A stretch of DNA of 25,846 nt from Haplomitrium mnioides (Eukaryota; Marchantiophyta; Haplomitriopsida; Calobryales), in assembly GCA_049999725.1 (NCBI GenBank), contig JBNGIS010035914.1, forward strand, positions 1-25,846. Reading direction: 5' to 3'. Of this stretch, positions 9,701 to 21,645 are shown in pieces; within the stretch, counting starts at the first letter, position 1; each line of letters begins with the position of its first letter. Made by a program: the position numbers and the translations under genes. The notes beneath the pieces were generated by a model. It did no database searches. It was not told the DNA's origin and was given only the letters and a program-made list of their open reading frames with translations.

Positions 9701-12700
9701 ATAAAAGGCCCACAATGCTAGGTGCCAGTGTGGAAAGTAATATTGCTATGCAAAGGCTTGGACATCCAGGAAGTACAGTGGCAGTGGTTTCAAGTTCCTC
9801 CATTTCTTCTAACACTTCTGGGCAGCTACTGCCACCAATTGGGACACCTGCTGGTGGGCTGCCAGATATGACTTATGACAAGAGGTTGAAGAGTTCAAAG
9901 TGAGTAAGATGCTTCAGGATGGATTTTTTGTATGCCTTCCTGTAGGGCCTGTGAATGGTTTTTTTGGCCTGCGCCTAACTTTTTATTATTCTCAGGCCTG
10001 CTAGAATGAATCAGTCCAGCGGAAGTCTCTTGGACAGTGAACAACCACCAACGTCGGGATTTGATAATCAAGACACTCTCTCAAACACTACTCTTGCATG
10101 GGGAGGAACTAGGTCTACTCTTCAGGTACTGAATCACTTCAGATAACAAGTAGTCCACTGGTACTCTTTATCATTGTAGACATTGTATCAGTTGATGAAA
10201 ACCCTGCAAATCAAAATGTTGAATAATGCAGATGAGCTTTTCAAAGCTATAATTTTCAATGATACAGTGGTTGTAGATGCATGCTCACTATCACGTGGTT
10301 TTTTTAGGTTGTGAGCCTTACTCAAATTCAGCTGGAGGAAGCTATGAAACCAGTTCGGTTTGAAGCCCCGATACCACAGCAGTTACCTTTGGGGGAGCGT
10401 GGAAGTATGGTTTTAGAACCTGGGACATCTGTGGCGTCAGTGACAGCCAAGGAAAAGGTCTCGGCCCCAGCTACTGGGCCAATTGGTTCCCTATTGGCTG
10501 GAGAGAAAATTCAGTTTGGTAAGCACTTTTCTGAGGCTCTATGCTACTGTGGTGGTCAAATGAGAGCTAACTATAGTCAATCAGCTGTCCTAATGTTGAT
10601 GCTAGTTTGTAACTGCTATGAACGTTTGTCAGCCAAGTAAGCAATTATGCAACTTTAACCATAAAGCACAAATCATGCTGACAAACTAATATGGAGAAGC
10701 CATGCACAAATCAAGCCAAACTGCTAACGTAAATGCTTACCTGTGCTAATGCAGGAGCAGTGACATCATCTCCTGTTGCAATGGCAAGCACTCGCCCTCT
10801 TACACCTGGTCTTAATGCAGTTGTAGGCTCTTCTCTTTGCCCAAGATCTGATGGGATAGCGGATGACAGTGATGCAAAGATGAAGTCAAAACGGTTGTCA
10901 GGGTCTGAAAATGAAGTCAATTCCTTTTCTACAAAAGGCAAGCGTACTAGAGTGGATGATGAAAGGGGGTTTGATGTCGTGGACTCTGAGGCTGAGGCTG
11001 AGGCAGCTGCATCAGCTGTTGCAGTGGCTGCAATATCTAGTGATGAGTCGGTGGGTAGTTCCCATCACAATGATGTGCAGAGTCTTCCTTTACGTGGCAT
11101 TGGTTTGGCTGGAGCAGGGACTAAGAACTCTTTTGGCAACAGTGAGTTTTGGCCAGCTGATAACGGTGTGTTTCTAACCAGACTCTTGGTGAAAGAGACT
11201 CTTGTGATGTTTTATTCCGTCTTTCATCATATGCTTAGCTATTGTTGACCTGTATAGAGGATAACACTTGGTCATGTGTCTTGTCTGTTTTTTTAATTAT
11301 AAATGTCGGGATGTTTCAGGCTTGACTATTGGAGATTCTAATACCAGCTCAGTGATTATTCAGCCTCCTATGCTGGAGGAATCTATGACACTGGCATTTC
11401 CTGCTGATCTCTCTGTTACACCAACCTCACTGTCATTGCGTGGACCTCCTCCCAATTCTTCTGGCCTTCATCTTCTTTCTTTACCTGGATCTCTTCCTTT
11501 CAGGGGTTTGGAGATGGGGACATTGTTGGGAGGGCCAATGTTTGGATTTGGGTCTTCCAAGGATGGACCACAGGGTTCTCAAGTTTCAAATTCGGTCTCT
11601 GTTCATGAGCAAGGGATTTCCAATGCAGGGCCAGGTTCTGGAGGATGGCAACCCCAGCACGCAGGTGGAGTGGATTCATACTATGCGGGTCCTCCACCAT
11701 CTGGCTATACTGGTCCATTTATAAATCCAACAGTAGGTATTCCTAGTATTCAAGGCCCTCCTCGAATGCTAGTGTATACAAACCCCTTTGCCTCTGTGAG
11801 CCAGTTTGGTCAGTTGGGGGTTAGTTTCATGGGCCCTCAACAATATCTGCCATCAGGAAAGCAGCCGGACTGGAAGCATACACCTGTGTCAAGTTCTGGT
11901 TCAGGTGTCGTTGGGATGAGTGGTGGTGATGCTGGGGGAGGCTTAGGTGGCATAATGTCAAGCCAACGGGGTTCAGGGGTGGCCAATAATGTTCAACGAA
12001 TGGCTCCAGGTCCTTCTATAATGCCGACGCCGGGCCCATTTGATCTAAATATGTCGACTCCTTTCCAAGTAAGTGTCTTGTTCACACGCACATCAGACGT
12101 TGCAGTGAGTGACTCTGGGATATCTTGTGTGATCAACTTAGAGATTAACTTTATGATTGGCTACCTTAATTTGTAAGTACGGAGTTCTCTCAATACTTAT
12201 AAAGATAGATCAACTTAAAGATCTTTGTTTAGCATCTTCTTTTTGGTCAGTTGAAATGTGGTGAGTGTTAGTTTGCGTACATGGAGTTGAAGAATTTGTA
12301 GTACATGTTGTGCTCTTAATTCTGCTGGGTAGTATGGTATTACAGCTATTACTACTGGTGATGATTTGCTATTCATGCCTTGGCCAGGCTGCTGCTTGAC
12401 TGTTCTTTACATTTGTCTTCGCAACTTGTTTCAGATTCCTGGAGTTGATGTTTCAATGCAGTCACAGTGGTCCCATGTACCTGGGCCGCCCTTGCACACA
12501 GTTCCTATTTCAGGGCCTCTGATGGGGTTTCCAATGCAGTCAAGACATGCGCGGGGTCCTGGTCATATTGGGCATTTACCACATATGATGGAGACAACCA
12601 GTGGCTTCAATTTGGTCCCAGCATCAAATATTGTTAGCTCTGGTTTGTTCCAGTCGATTGACCCAGCTGCTCAATTTCCAGATGAACTTGGTCTGGGAGA

Positions 12701-13319
12701 TTCTTCCTCATCTGGGACCAATGCAAGTTCTCCTTTCCGGGGTCAACGACCATCGAGCAGAGCATCTGTCAATAGTGTTACGGTCACTCCTTTGGCAGGA
12801 GCAGCAACAACTAGCAAGTTGCGAAGTGGGCGGCGTGCTTCAAGAGTTGCAAGGGGTGGTAGTCCCATGGGGGGAGGTGGTAATGGAAATAATAGTATTG
12901 GAAACCTAGGAATTGGTTCAAATTCTGGGGCTAGTGCACAAGGGTCAAATGGTGCCCGAGCACCATCACATTTTCAATCTCCTGCTCAAATGCCGCCAAT
13001 ATCACTGGCGCAGCACCCTCATCCAGTTGCATATTCAGATCAACGGGGTTTACCACAACAAGGTCTCCCAAGGGTGGGAATCTCAAGTGGGTGGTCAAGT
13101 CAAGGCCAAGGTCAAGGTCAAGCTCATAGGAAAGGTGGGGGGCCAGGCCGGCCTCCTGTTGCAGAACGCGGATCATCTGGGGAAAAAAACTATGTGTCCT
13201 CTAAACTAAAGCAGGTCTATGTTGTGAAGCCCTCATCTTCGCCTCTAAGGAGTATTGGGGAAGCTACCTCCAACATGTTTAATGGGTCAGAAGGGAACCA
13301 AACTCCAGTGGGCCAGTGA
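3669..13319 (+). CDS. BAT2 N-terminal (PRRC2-like) domain protein, about 2794 aa, seven exons
   Basis: Exons by GT-AG boundaries and frame: 3669-9389, 9598-9899, 9996-10125, 10308-10518, 10755-11141, 11320-12068, 12435-13319; all junction phases agree. The N-terminus has the BAT2_N pattern: FASVNLNKSYG (residues about 11-21), then PVNLPSLRREHAGNDPTISLV near 73-93, then GEDFPTL near 214. After this come a Q-rich segment (about 230-265), a long G/R/D/E-rich low-complexity region (about 340-605), a charged coiled coil (about 680-860), an acidic run (about 1266-1304), RG/RGG motifs (about 1690-1720), the conserved motif DEDDFIEVRSKRQMLNDRRE (about 1875-1895) and an alanine-rich AEAEAAASAV stretch near 2200. 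From memory it matches a conserved plant family that includes an Arabidopsis protein of about 2200 aa (locus At3g50370). Function is unproven. Related BAT2-domain proteins are Arabidopsis MOS1, a regulator of immune-receptor gene expression, and animal PRRC2 RNA-associated proteins. Low complexity and RGG motifs suggest RNA binding (inference). Confidence 0.9.
9390..9597 (+). other. Intron 1 of the BAT2-like gene, next to the conserved RSKRQ block
   Basis: Donor AAG|GTAGTA and acceptor TGTTCAG|GCG. The intron splits a conserved basic helix-like segment: exon 1 ends after KAKSKDLK and exon 2 starts AKELAARKQR. If it is retained, the frame adds only eight residues before a stop at 9414-9416, giving a 1915-aa form without the C-terminal third. 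Confidence 0.8.
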
Positions 13320-14282
13320 GATATGTTATAATTGCAGGAACCAATCTAGTGATTGAGATGTTGTCACAGCAGCAGAGATGTTATGATGTACAAGAGTTGT
13401 GTGGATTGTGTAGGTACAGTCATTAAATTTTATATTCTTGACGCAAGTGCTTTTTGCCTCCCCTTGAAGTGGGGGGACAAACAGAACTCATCATACAAAC
13501 AGCGGGCTTAAGGTTTCCAACTTACCTTTTTGTGGAGTCTGATAGTTTTTTCAGTCCCACTAGGAATTTCGTGGGGGTTATCTTATCATCTGCAGGCGAA
13601 TCCAATATTGTGATCAGTTTATTGGTTAAATGATACTTTGTACTATGGTCAAGGCCTTCCGGCTCGCAACTTGGGCACAAACATAGTCATTGCAAGTGTG
13701 ACTGTCTGGCTTAGCCCTTGCTACCAAAACTGCCTATAGCTTTTGCAGGCATGGTAATGGGTGCACAAAGGATAATGTGCTGTTGCAAAAACGGCATGTG
13801 GCGGTGAGCATGAGTTTCTGCTCTTCAGGTTTTGTTGAAACTTTATTTTGTGGAACTTGATTTCCAATGTCCTCTCTTGCTGTCAATGAATTTTACTCCA
13901 ATTTCTTGGGTGCCACATTTATTGAGGAGGTTATCTTGTTAGAAACTTGTAGACAGACCAAAATGGTATTCATGGGGCTTATGTGTACACTGAGGCCATG
14001 ATGATGATGCCAAGAGCTTTTCTATTGTACAACAAGCTTTTTGTTACAGTAAATCTTGTTTTTCCAATTTATGTCTTTGCTCTAATACTCGTCGTAGAGA
14101 GAACGAACTCAATAGCCACTCTAGAGTTTAAATTGGGATTTGACGTAAAACACGTGAACGTTTTTTTCAAACGTTTTTTCATACACCAAAAGCCACTCCC
14201 AAAATAAAGCCAGTTATTTAAGAGAGATAGTGGTTGGTGTATCGAGTGCATTTGAATATCAATCTTGACATAAAACATTATT
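13320..14282 (+). other. 3' flank of the BAT2-like gene, probable 3' UTR then intergenic
   Basis: No protein-coding signal is present. The first several hundred bases after the TGA are probably 3' UTR. No canonical AATAAA can be singled out; cattaaattttat near 13423 is an A/T-rich candidate. Nothing else is recognisable up to the assembly gap. Confidence 0.4.
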
Positions 14283-14292
14283 NNNNNNNNNN
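14283..14292. other. Assembly gap (10 N)
   Basis: Ten consecutive N bases, the usual placeholder for a scaffold gap whose true size may be unknown. It lies between the 3' ends of the two convergent genes, so no coding sequence is visibly interrupted. Confidence 0.99.
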
Positions 14293-15100
14293 ATTAGACC
14301 TGCTAATTATCTCATGGAGTGTTGTGGCATGCAATTCTCAGGAGCAGTTTTATTGACGAGGTGCTGAAAGGATCGACCAATTTGACACACAAGTTCCATG
14401 AAATTATAGCCGATTTAGCTATCAAAAGTCGCCATTGATGTATGCCGCTCATGTTAAATCCTGCACGTGTATTGACAAACAGTAGATTTGCAATAACTAT
14501 TATAGGATGTGTTTTCGTACACATTATTCATGGATTATTTCCTCTTTTATACTGGAAACAAACTGCTTAGTTTTTTTTTCTTTCCACTTTTGCTGGTGCA
14601 CATGCATCTCCAGTCATACAAACTCATTGAAAACAGCCTACTGAAAGTGAATCTGGAAATCACTCACTCTACTTCCCTCAGCCAAAATTTGCCTGGATAT
14701 TCACTCACTTGCAGCAACGTTTAGCAATACATCACCGCTACAAACCCTTCCAGGGAGCAATGATGCAAACTTAAAGGTCGTGCAAGCTCAGATTACTAAA
14801 TTGGTCATCATGGGGAGTTCAGGTGAGCGGTCCCAACTTACACTTGGCGGCTACATAAACCGTCAGTTGTTTGAAGTGCTGTTCTTCAGGTCTATGAAAT
14901 AAAACTAGAACTACTGCTAGGAAGCACGAGGCCACACTTACTATTACACTACATAAATGGAGGTGAACATTTGAAAGCAGGACGCTGCAAAAACGGCGTT
15001 CACCTACTTATCAGGGCTGTAACTTAACCATACAGAGATTACAATCACTACAGTCCATGCACACATTGGCCACCGCAATTCGCACACCCTAGAGCATCGC
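14293..15100 (-). other. Intergenic region with probable 3' UTR of the oxidoreductase gene
   Basis: No gene is seen. The part nearest 15100 is likely the 3' untranslated region of the minus-strand oxidoreductase gene. The remainder is AT-rich without recognisable repeats. Confidence 0.4.
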
Positions 15101-17990
15101 CTAGAAATTCATCAGAATTTTCGCCTTATCAACACCCTCATCCAAAAGTAGGCTTGTCACATCCTACACATTGAAGACAGCACAAGGTTACGCTTGGCTG
15201 CTAATATTCCAAGCATAAGGGATGAACAATCAGGCGGAATTAATTGTGCCCCTGCATCATCATCAGGTTAGTTTCACCAAATTCTTGTGTGAGGGGATGG
15301 CTCTGACATGTCTAACAAAGAAATGCTTCTTCTACTAGCAGTGAGAAATTAACAACAGAATTGACCACAAGCAATCCTAGCTACTTCTCTGCCCTACAAG
15401 AATAACTGCCACTATGGTATGAAGAAACCAATCTTAAGTAAGATAAGATTGCTAGCACAAGCTTTGGTCACTAAGGCACAGCAGTAACATGACAGACTGA
15501 CGACATGAGTTTGAAGGTGTAGACAGCCTACTGACTTTTAACTACAACATAGAAGTCAACACTGAACGTGAACTATCTCTCTATAGAATGTACACCTTGT
15601 CAGCCATTATGGCAGTGGCTGCACAACCCCTTAGTATGGATTTCAGTCCCTAGGGATACACCAAGAAAGCTATCTTGTTGCCACAGTTACAGTCGTGAAA
15701 ATCAGGAATGTGAAACAAAACACACTTGTGGCAGTAACAAGACAGAAGTTGCAACAGTCTAGAAAAAACTAGATACTGATATCACAGAACTACCTAACTG
15801 TACAATGCAGCCTTGCCAATGTGTTGTCACAAACAAGCTGCCAAAACTTTCTTAGTTTTATATTATTTGCTGTGAAATGACTGCCCATACTAAACTATGC
15901 TGCACCTATTGCAGCAGGACTATTTTCCTGTACAATGCCACAGGGAGTTTCTTAACATGTAGCCAGCAGATTCGCCATCACATGGTGCCTAAACACCCTT
16001 TTATAACCTTGAAGATGGTGGTTCCTAAACTCACTGACAATTGTCTGGTAGGGGATCATAATAAAGATCACCCACAGTTTTTTCTTCCCGTGGGTTTTTC
16101 TTTACTTGGGACTTATCATTAGTAGATACAAACACAATGTCAAACTTACAAGTGCCAATAATCTAAGTTAATTAAATTCAGTGAGAAATGAGACCAACCT
16201 TTGCCATCTGTGAATGCCCACAAAGAATTGCTCCAGCTTGTGACGAATTTGAGATACCCTTTGATTTACCAAAAGCAGCCTGGAGGACACATACTGATTA
16301 CTCACAATGCATGCACATGTGTGACAAGAAACTGCCATGTCACTTCAGAGGAGAAGTGTACCTGAACATATCCCTGGTCACCTGACCAATCATCATGGGG
16401 TTGTGATAGCACTGGTATGATCTTCACACCTGAAGACTCCCATGACTTAAATCTATCCTGCAACAAAAAACAGGGCTTGTTAATTTACTGATCTGCCTAA
16501 TCGATTTATAAACCACCAACTCCCTCCCTCCCAACTGAAAAATTCATTCAGCTCCAATCTAAAGACAAAGCTACACCGAAACTAGTCAATACAATGTTAA
16601 AACTCCAAACTAGGGTGATGAAAGGACAAGTGAAGCGCAAACCTGATATGCCATCCTGTCCAAATTCCTGGCACCATAGTACAGTCTTACATCTGATCTC
16701 TTGTTTGCTTCAAAACCTGATTCAATAAGCGAACGAATCGGGCTGTCCTACAGCATTTGAACATAATGCATTAGTAAGATTCAACAGTACAATCGAAGTA
16801 ACACGTCATTGGTTTGCTACAGACAAAGCAGATGCACTCTCAACAATGTCCCGTGTCAAGAAACTGCGAAGTGCTTCCTGCAGGGAAGAACATCATTAAT
16901 ATCTAAGCACTACTTACTTTGCAACCAAGATACTCGTATCTGTTCTCGTCTGGGTACAAAACTGAATTCGAGATTAGTGTCCCAAATTCCGAAAAAATTC
17001 TAGTTCGTGGAGACGAGTCCGATAACTCGGTCTTCACGAATCCAACTTCATAGAATAACTTAAGATAGAAAATAAAGCATATACTTGTACGTCTCAGTAT
17101 ATCATTTATTGTACAGGATAGTTGAACAAAATGAAACGAATCAGCCCTACAAGAATGGTGCGCAAATAGCTTGGCACAAAGTAGATTTGAATTAAACCTG
17201 ATGCCAGAACCAGTTGCAAAAAGAAGTACAGTAGAATTTCCTTCAACCGGATACAGACGTGCAATGTTGAAACCATTGCCAGAAACCTGGCGGCTCAGAT
17301 CAACTGTATCACCCTTTCCCAGACTGCATAATAGGCCAGCTGTGGAGCCTTCGACATTTTTAATCAAGAACTCTAGTCTCCCCTTTTTAGCAACAGTTGG
17401 CGTTGATGCAATGGCTAGAAATGTTGCCTTATTGTTTCCCAGCTTAGCCTGCACACAAAGTTATAATGCGCAGTGTCTCATTTTCTTAGTTGTTCATAAA
17501 GATACAAGGTGCTCGAAAACGAGTTTGAATCCAATTCGCAATAACAGCAGGCCATAATAGAATAACATTTCAAGTTGCCACGGCGTATATCTCAATGAGC
17601 CCTCCCACTCACCTGGACATACTGACCAGGGTGAGTAAATCCATCCATGATCTCACGATACCCACTCACATCCAACACCAACTGAAAGAGCTGCTCTGAA
17701 ACTCTATCAACTTCCGTTACTGGTGCCACAGCCCACACCGCCTCCTGCGCCCACGAGGCGCGTATAGAAATTCCTGCACGTCTATGCTGCGTGCTGCGTC
17801 TACTCAGTAGGGGCACCCCAATCCGAGGTCCAGCACCGATCCAACGATGGGAAAAAGTCTGCGAAGCTGAAACCGGAGATGAGCGAGCATTGGCGTTGGC
17901 GTAAGCTCGACATGAGGATGCGCACGCAGTGGAGGATGGCGTTTGTGCAAGTGCAGGCCGCGCGACGAGCGAAAATGTTGTAGCAGCCAT
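15101..17990 (-). CDS. Plastid FAD/NAD(P)-binding oxidoreductase, pKIWI502 family, 322 aa, six exons
   Basis: Exons in transcript order: 17990-17613, 17448-17198, 16742-16643, 16457-16362, 16279-16199, 15163-15101. All introns are GT-AG, the joined frame is open and it ends at TAG 15101-15103. The first about 60 residues (MAATTFSLVARPALAQ onward; rich in Ser, Ala and Arg, few acids) look like a chloroplast transit peptide. The ferredoxin-reductase-like FAD half includes HPGQYVQ and ATFLAIAS. The nucleotide-binding half has FATGSGISPIRSLIESGF (about 203-220), LYYGARNLDRMAYQ, VLSQPHDDW and the C-terminal ILCGHSQMAKDV...ILMNF. It closely resembles fruit protein pKIWI502 and its Arabidopsis relative (At1g15140, from memory), thought to be a plastid flavin oxidoreductase of undefined substrate. 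I chose the Met at 17990; an in-frame Met at 18017 would add nine residues. The last intron (15164-16198, 1035 bp) is much longer than the others. Confidence 0.92.
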
Positions 17991-18420
17991 TGATGCTCTC
18001 ACACTGCCGCTACGCACTGTCCCTCACTGCACTACTGACTGTTAGGGCTTAACCTTATCCCCCAAAATTCCCTTTCCAACCTACACGGAAAGCTAAAGGG
18101 AAGGCGTGTCATGATCAACGCCCTATACGCTGGAACTTGTTCCGGAGCACTTGTCCAGCGACCATCGCGAGAAATTCTGAACCAAGTCAGGAATGACAGT
18201 CGAAACGAAATGGATTATGCAACGGCCGACTTATCATTGATGTTCGAACTGTCTGGTGCTAAGTCAGGACGTCGGAGGAACTTCAGCGTTCGATCACACA
18301 ATGTGCCGTTGGCCCAGATCGTGAGAGGCCCAATAGGATAAATTATTGGAGGTGAGGAAATGTGGTCAACACTCCCGTAAACATTTCCCTGCCATACAAC
18401 GAAAAGGATAGGATAATTAC
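17991..18420. other. Promoter region of the oxidoreductase gene
   Basis: This is upstream of the minus-strand start codon at 17990. No second gene or repeat is seen. Two ORFs here (up to 76 codons on plus, and the minus read-through after the MINDY-like exon) match nothing I know. It must hold the oxidoreductase promoter, and it also fills the place where further exons of the MINDY-like fragment would be expected. Confidence 0.4.
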
Positions 18421-18544
18421 TGATCGCAAGAAGCGGACAAGGCCCATTGTCGTTCTGCAAGATCATTGGCATTGAGCGATCTAAGAATTGTACCACGTTC
18501 TTGTAAGAAGAAGATGCTACCAGCTTCCCATTCATCTTAGTCAA
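18421..18544 (-). pseudogene. Orphan exon of a MINDY-family (DUF544) deubiquitinase
   Basis: On the minus strand from 18544, 41 codons include FLDRSMPMILQNDNGPCPLL. QNDNGPCPLLAI is the hallmark of the MINDY family of Lys48-selective deubiquitinases, and its Cys (codon 18437-18439) is the catalytic residue. The segment ends ATC-A|GTAATT, a plausible splice donor just where the family continues CNVLLL. No continuation exists downstream: within 430 bp the minus strand enters the oxidoreductase gene, and reading through the donor gives unrelated sequence to a stop at 18215. Upstream codons (MTKMNGKLVASSS) are not diagnostic. It is therefore a lone exon, most likely a gene fragment left by rearrangement or carried here by a transposon. 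A small unusual gene cannot be excluded. Confidence 0.65.
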
Positions 18545-18662
18545 GGGCCATGGCCAATTTTGTGACCGTTAGACAGTACCTTCGCTGCCTTCGGCATCTT
18601 TCAATAATATGAGATCGATCAATGGAGCAATGAGATTTCAACACACGAGAATTCAGTAATCC

Positions 18663-19109
18663 ATGCAGTTTGAGGGTGAAGCGTTGAAGACGGAGGTTCA
18701 TGATTGGTGCAAACAGAAATGCTTCCTGGGAAGGGAAGGAGAAAAAGATTGTCATGTCAGGTATTTCTTTCTCCTCCTTTTCTGTCTTGGCCATGGCAAG
18801 GCTGCTGGTAAGCAGTGGCTGTGGTGTCCGAGTTGTTTCTTGTTTCCTCCATGGTGGAACACAATTTTCATTGGTGGACAACGACTTTTAAAACATCAAA
18901 AAGGAGATGTCTATGGAATTCTGTGCTACCGATGCATTGGGTCTCTTAACGGGAATTGGCGAAACCAGTGGAGACCCTGCACAGGTGTTGAAAAAGGAGA
19001 CCTAATGTGCATTGTGTTTGGTGACAATGGTGCAGCAGATCTTGAGATTGGCAGGATTGTGAAAGTTGTATGTTCCAATATCTGTCTTGGCATTTCATCT
19101 TGTTTATGA
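18663..19109 (+). other. Unidentified coding-like patch, probably a gene fragment
   Basis: The plus strand is open for 148 codons in one frame (18663-19109), ending with VFGDNGAADLEIGRIVKVV. In a second frame, from ATG 18907, it reads MSMEFCATDALGLLTGIGET and continues SGDPAQVLKK to a stop. Both peptides have protein-like composition but neither frame holds the whole region, so exons in different frames or a frameshifted fragment are possible. I do not recognise the family. The opposite strand also has a 114-codon ORF (18881-18537) with no recognised motif. It lies between the orphan MINDY exon and the Mutator-like element. Confidence 0.25.
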
Positions 19110-19376
19110 TCATTTAAGAGATTGTGCGCACGCACTTCTCTGTTGCGGGGTATGTCTGTTGACCAGCACTCCGCGCCAAGGTCAGAACCGCTTCCGGATT
19201 AGAACATTTCTGTAATAAAAGTGGTAGTGGCCGAGTGAAGAAAGCCCACAAATTGCTTGCTTACTAAGAAGAAATCAAGACTTGAAGAGAAATCCGGGAT
19301 CAGTTACTTGTTCTGAAAGAAGAGCCACAACTTTCCTGGTTATAAAGTAGAAATGGAACATGGAGCAATTAGTTTA
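19110..19376. other. Short spacer before the Mutator-like element
   Basis: Nothing recognisable: no ORF, repeat or RNA signal. Confidence 0.35.
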
Positions 19377-19490
19377 GGGAATGGTAAACTGGCCATACTA
19401 AGTCTGTAACCAATAGTAAATCTTTACAGGCCTAAACCTGTCATTTACTACTTAAATTGATTGAAAATGGAAGAATGAGATTGGTTAAGG
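19377..19490 (+). repeat. Left terminal inverted repeat of the MULE
   Basis: It matches, with gaps, the reverse complement of about 21760-21887. The best block is 19441-19490 (tcatttactacttaaattga followed by aaaatggaag and gattggtta). Confidence 0.6.
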
Positions 19491-19539
19491 TCATTTACTA
19501 CTTAAATTTATGGAAATGGAAGAATGAAATTGGTGAAGG
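19441..19539 (+). repeat. Inner left-arm segment tandemly duplicated (50 + 49 bp)
   Basis: 19441-19490 and 19491-19539 both start tcatttactacttaaatt and end in attggt(t/g)aagg with few differences. The right arm has a single copy, so the duplication arose on the left after the element formed. Confidence 0.85.
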
Positions 19540-20158
19540 TGCCATTTTCGATATTCACCTAGGACAAATTGTCATGACAAATTAAAGTTGTTGCGCATCG
19601 ACATTTGATTTTGCCACATTTACAAGCATTATTGCCATTGTTGTAGCCATATCTCCATCTTTCGTCGGGCACGTAAAGATGTCGTGTCCAATACAACATC
19701 TTGCAGTATCGTCAACGTTGTCCAAGTGGACCATCTAGTTGTGAGTTGACGTGCTCTAATTGAGAGGGTAATGTGCACGTTGATCTATAGGGCCTTACGC
19801 AGGTTTGAATGTGTGGATGTTTCTGGATCTTGACGATTGTAACTTCTATTACCCTCTCTAGCAACATGTACTTGCGACGAACAAAAATGTCGTTGTACTC
19901 ATTCGCAATACGCTTCAATGCACCATCAATAGTCACAGGTGGTGTTGTTGCTATCGGTGTTGTCGTTGTTCCTCTTGGTGATTGAACCAACTACCAATGT
20001 TGGTCAAAGTTATGCACATCGAGAGGTGTTCGATCGCACATATTGTACTTGTACATGATACCTATGGTTGACATAAACAAACCTTGACACTCGAGAAAAA
20101 CATTGACAACATCACGGAGAGCTTACTGCTTATATGCTTCCCACAGCCTAGCCTCGAA

Positions 20159-20189
20159 ATCTTGCCAAACACGTTGGCAAAGAAGGGCC
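20159..20189 (+). repeat. 31-bp repeat with internal palindrome, copy 1
   Basis: It is identical over 31 bp to 21646-21676, and after two mismatches both copies continue tccgca. It contains ttgccaa-acacg-ttggcaa, a 7-bp inverted repeat that could form a hairpin. Confidence 0.85.
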
Positions 20190-21645
20190 GGTCCGCAACA
20201 GGAAACAAACTTGCAATTAGCGCTCCTTTGCAATTTTCAGGATGATTGTTGTGAGTTGTCCATTACATGCAAGTCATAATGTTGTATCGACTGTCAACAG
20301 GTCTTTGATTGTAAAATTTAGCCATTTCTTGAGAGCAGTGTGCGCAGACTCAACGCGAGAAGTTACAGTATGCCCATAGTGCTTCTTCCGTTGTAGATAT
20401 ACATCTACAAATCTGCGTGAAATGTGTGAAATACTTGAAATGAGTGAAATAGGTGAAATGGACGTACCTTTCTTTACATATCAACCACGTATCTTCAACA
20501 TACTTGACAGCGGCCGTAGGGAAATTGTTGTCCTTGAACTCTGCAAATTGTTCCTCGTATTCTTTGATTGTTGTCATGCGTATCAGTTGTTCCCATGTCT
20601 GTATGAATTTCTCCCAAGCTTCATTCGTGTCAAAAGTTCTTTTCTGCTTGGCGATGATATTCTTGTTGATATGCCAGTGGTAGAGAAGCATATTGGCAGT
20701 CAGGAAGAGTGTGTCCAATGCGTTCATGAGAGCAAGTTCCATGTCAGCCATGAAAGAACGCGAAGAAGAGTAAGCGGAGGCGATACCAAAGTCAGCAAAA
20801 ACATCATGCAAAAGTCAAAGTGCCCAGAGGTAGTCCGTTTCCATCTCTTGATGCATGAAGTAGTATGCAAATGTATATGTGTCTCCGGTCAATGTTACCG
20901 ATACAACATGAAGAAGCGGAAGACCATATTTATTTGTCTTATATGTTGCATCGAGCAAGAAGATTTTGCCGGCAGTGTATTGTGTTGTAATCTCCTTGGC
21001 TAATGGCGATAAAATGAGCAAGTGTGTCAACTTATTTTCGTTGTCGACTTGCAGAAAATATTGCATAATGTCGGCAAGTTCATCGAGCAATGTTGAGAGA
21101 GGAGTGCGACCGTTGAGTCTCGCTTTGCGATCAAACGTACAGATGTTATAGAGGTCTTACACTGCTGATAATACGCCTTCATTTTGTCGTAAGTTCTTGC
21201 GGATATGACTTGGTTTAACTCCAATTTGGCTCAGAGTAACCACTTGTTGTCATTGTATGTCGTTCAAAACACGACCGCACGGATATGCGGAAAGATGTTC
21301 AAAAGCTGCGTGGTTGTGTTTGGGTTTGTCGGTCGTCAAGTTCCACATGTTTTCGCCACTGACCCTTCGAATAGTACAGCGAAATGGACACTCAGTGCTC
21401 TGACGCACTTCATACTACTGCTGGATGGTGGTTTATTTGACTGCGTGCACTTCATTATCAAACCCTTTATTTCATCGTCTTTTTTATCGCCAACCCTCCG
21501 AATATACTTGATGGTTGCACTACAACTTTCACTTTGCATGTGGGCGTCCAAAGTTGTGCTAGCTGCTTTCAAAGAGGCAAAGGACGCGTCGGGAGGTGGA
21601 AGGAGGGTGTTCATGTTGAAATTAGAAAACACGAAGGAGGCAAAG

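Noticed and set aside
10311-10640. Separate 109-aa gene
   Set aside because: It is exon 4 of the BAT2-like gene read into the following intron; the exon boundary at 10518 continues the conserved EKIQFG-AVTSS junction.
16903-17197. Minus-strand ORF continuing past the oxidoreductase exon (…IRFNSNLLCAKLF…)
   Set aside because: This is read-through into the intron. The donor at 17197 and acceptor at 16743 join the family-typical GSGISPIRS across the junction.
18111-18341. 76-codon plus-strand ORF upstream of the oxidoreductase gene
   Set aside because: No recognisable motif, and it lies in the promoter region; nothing beyond an open frame supports it.
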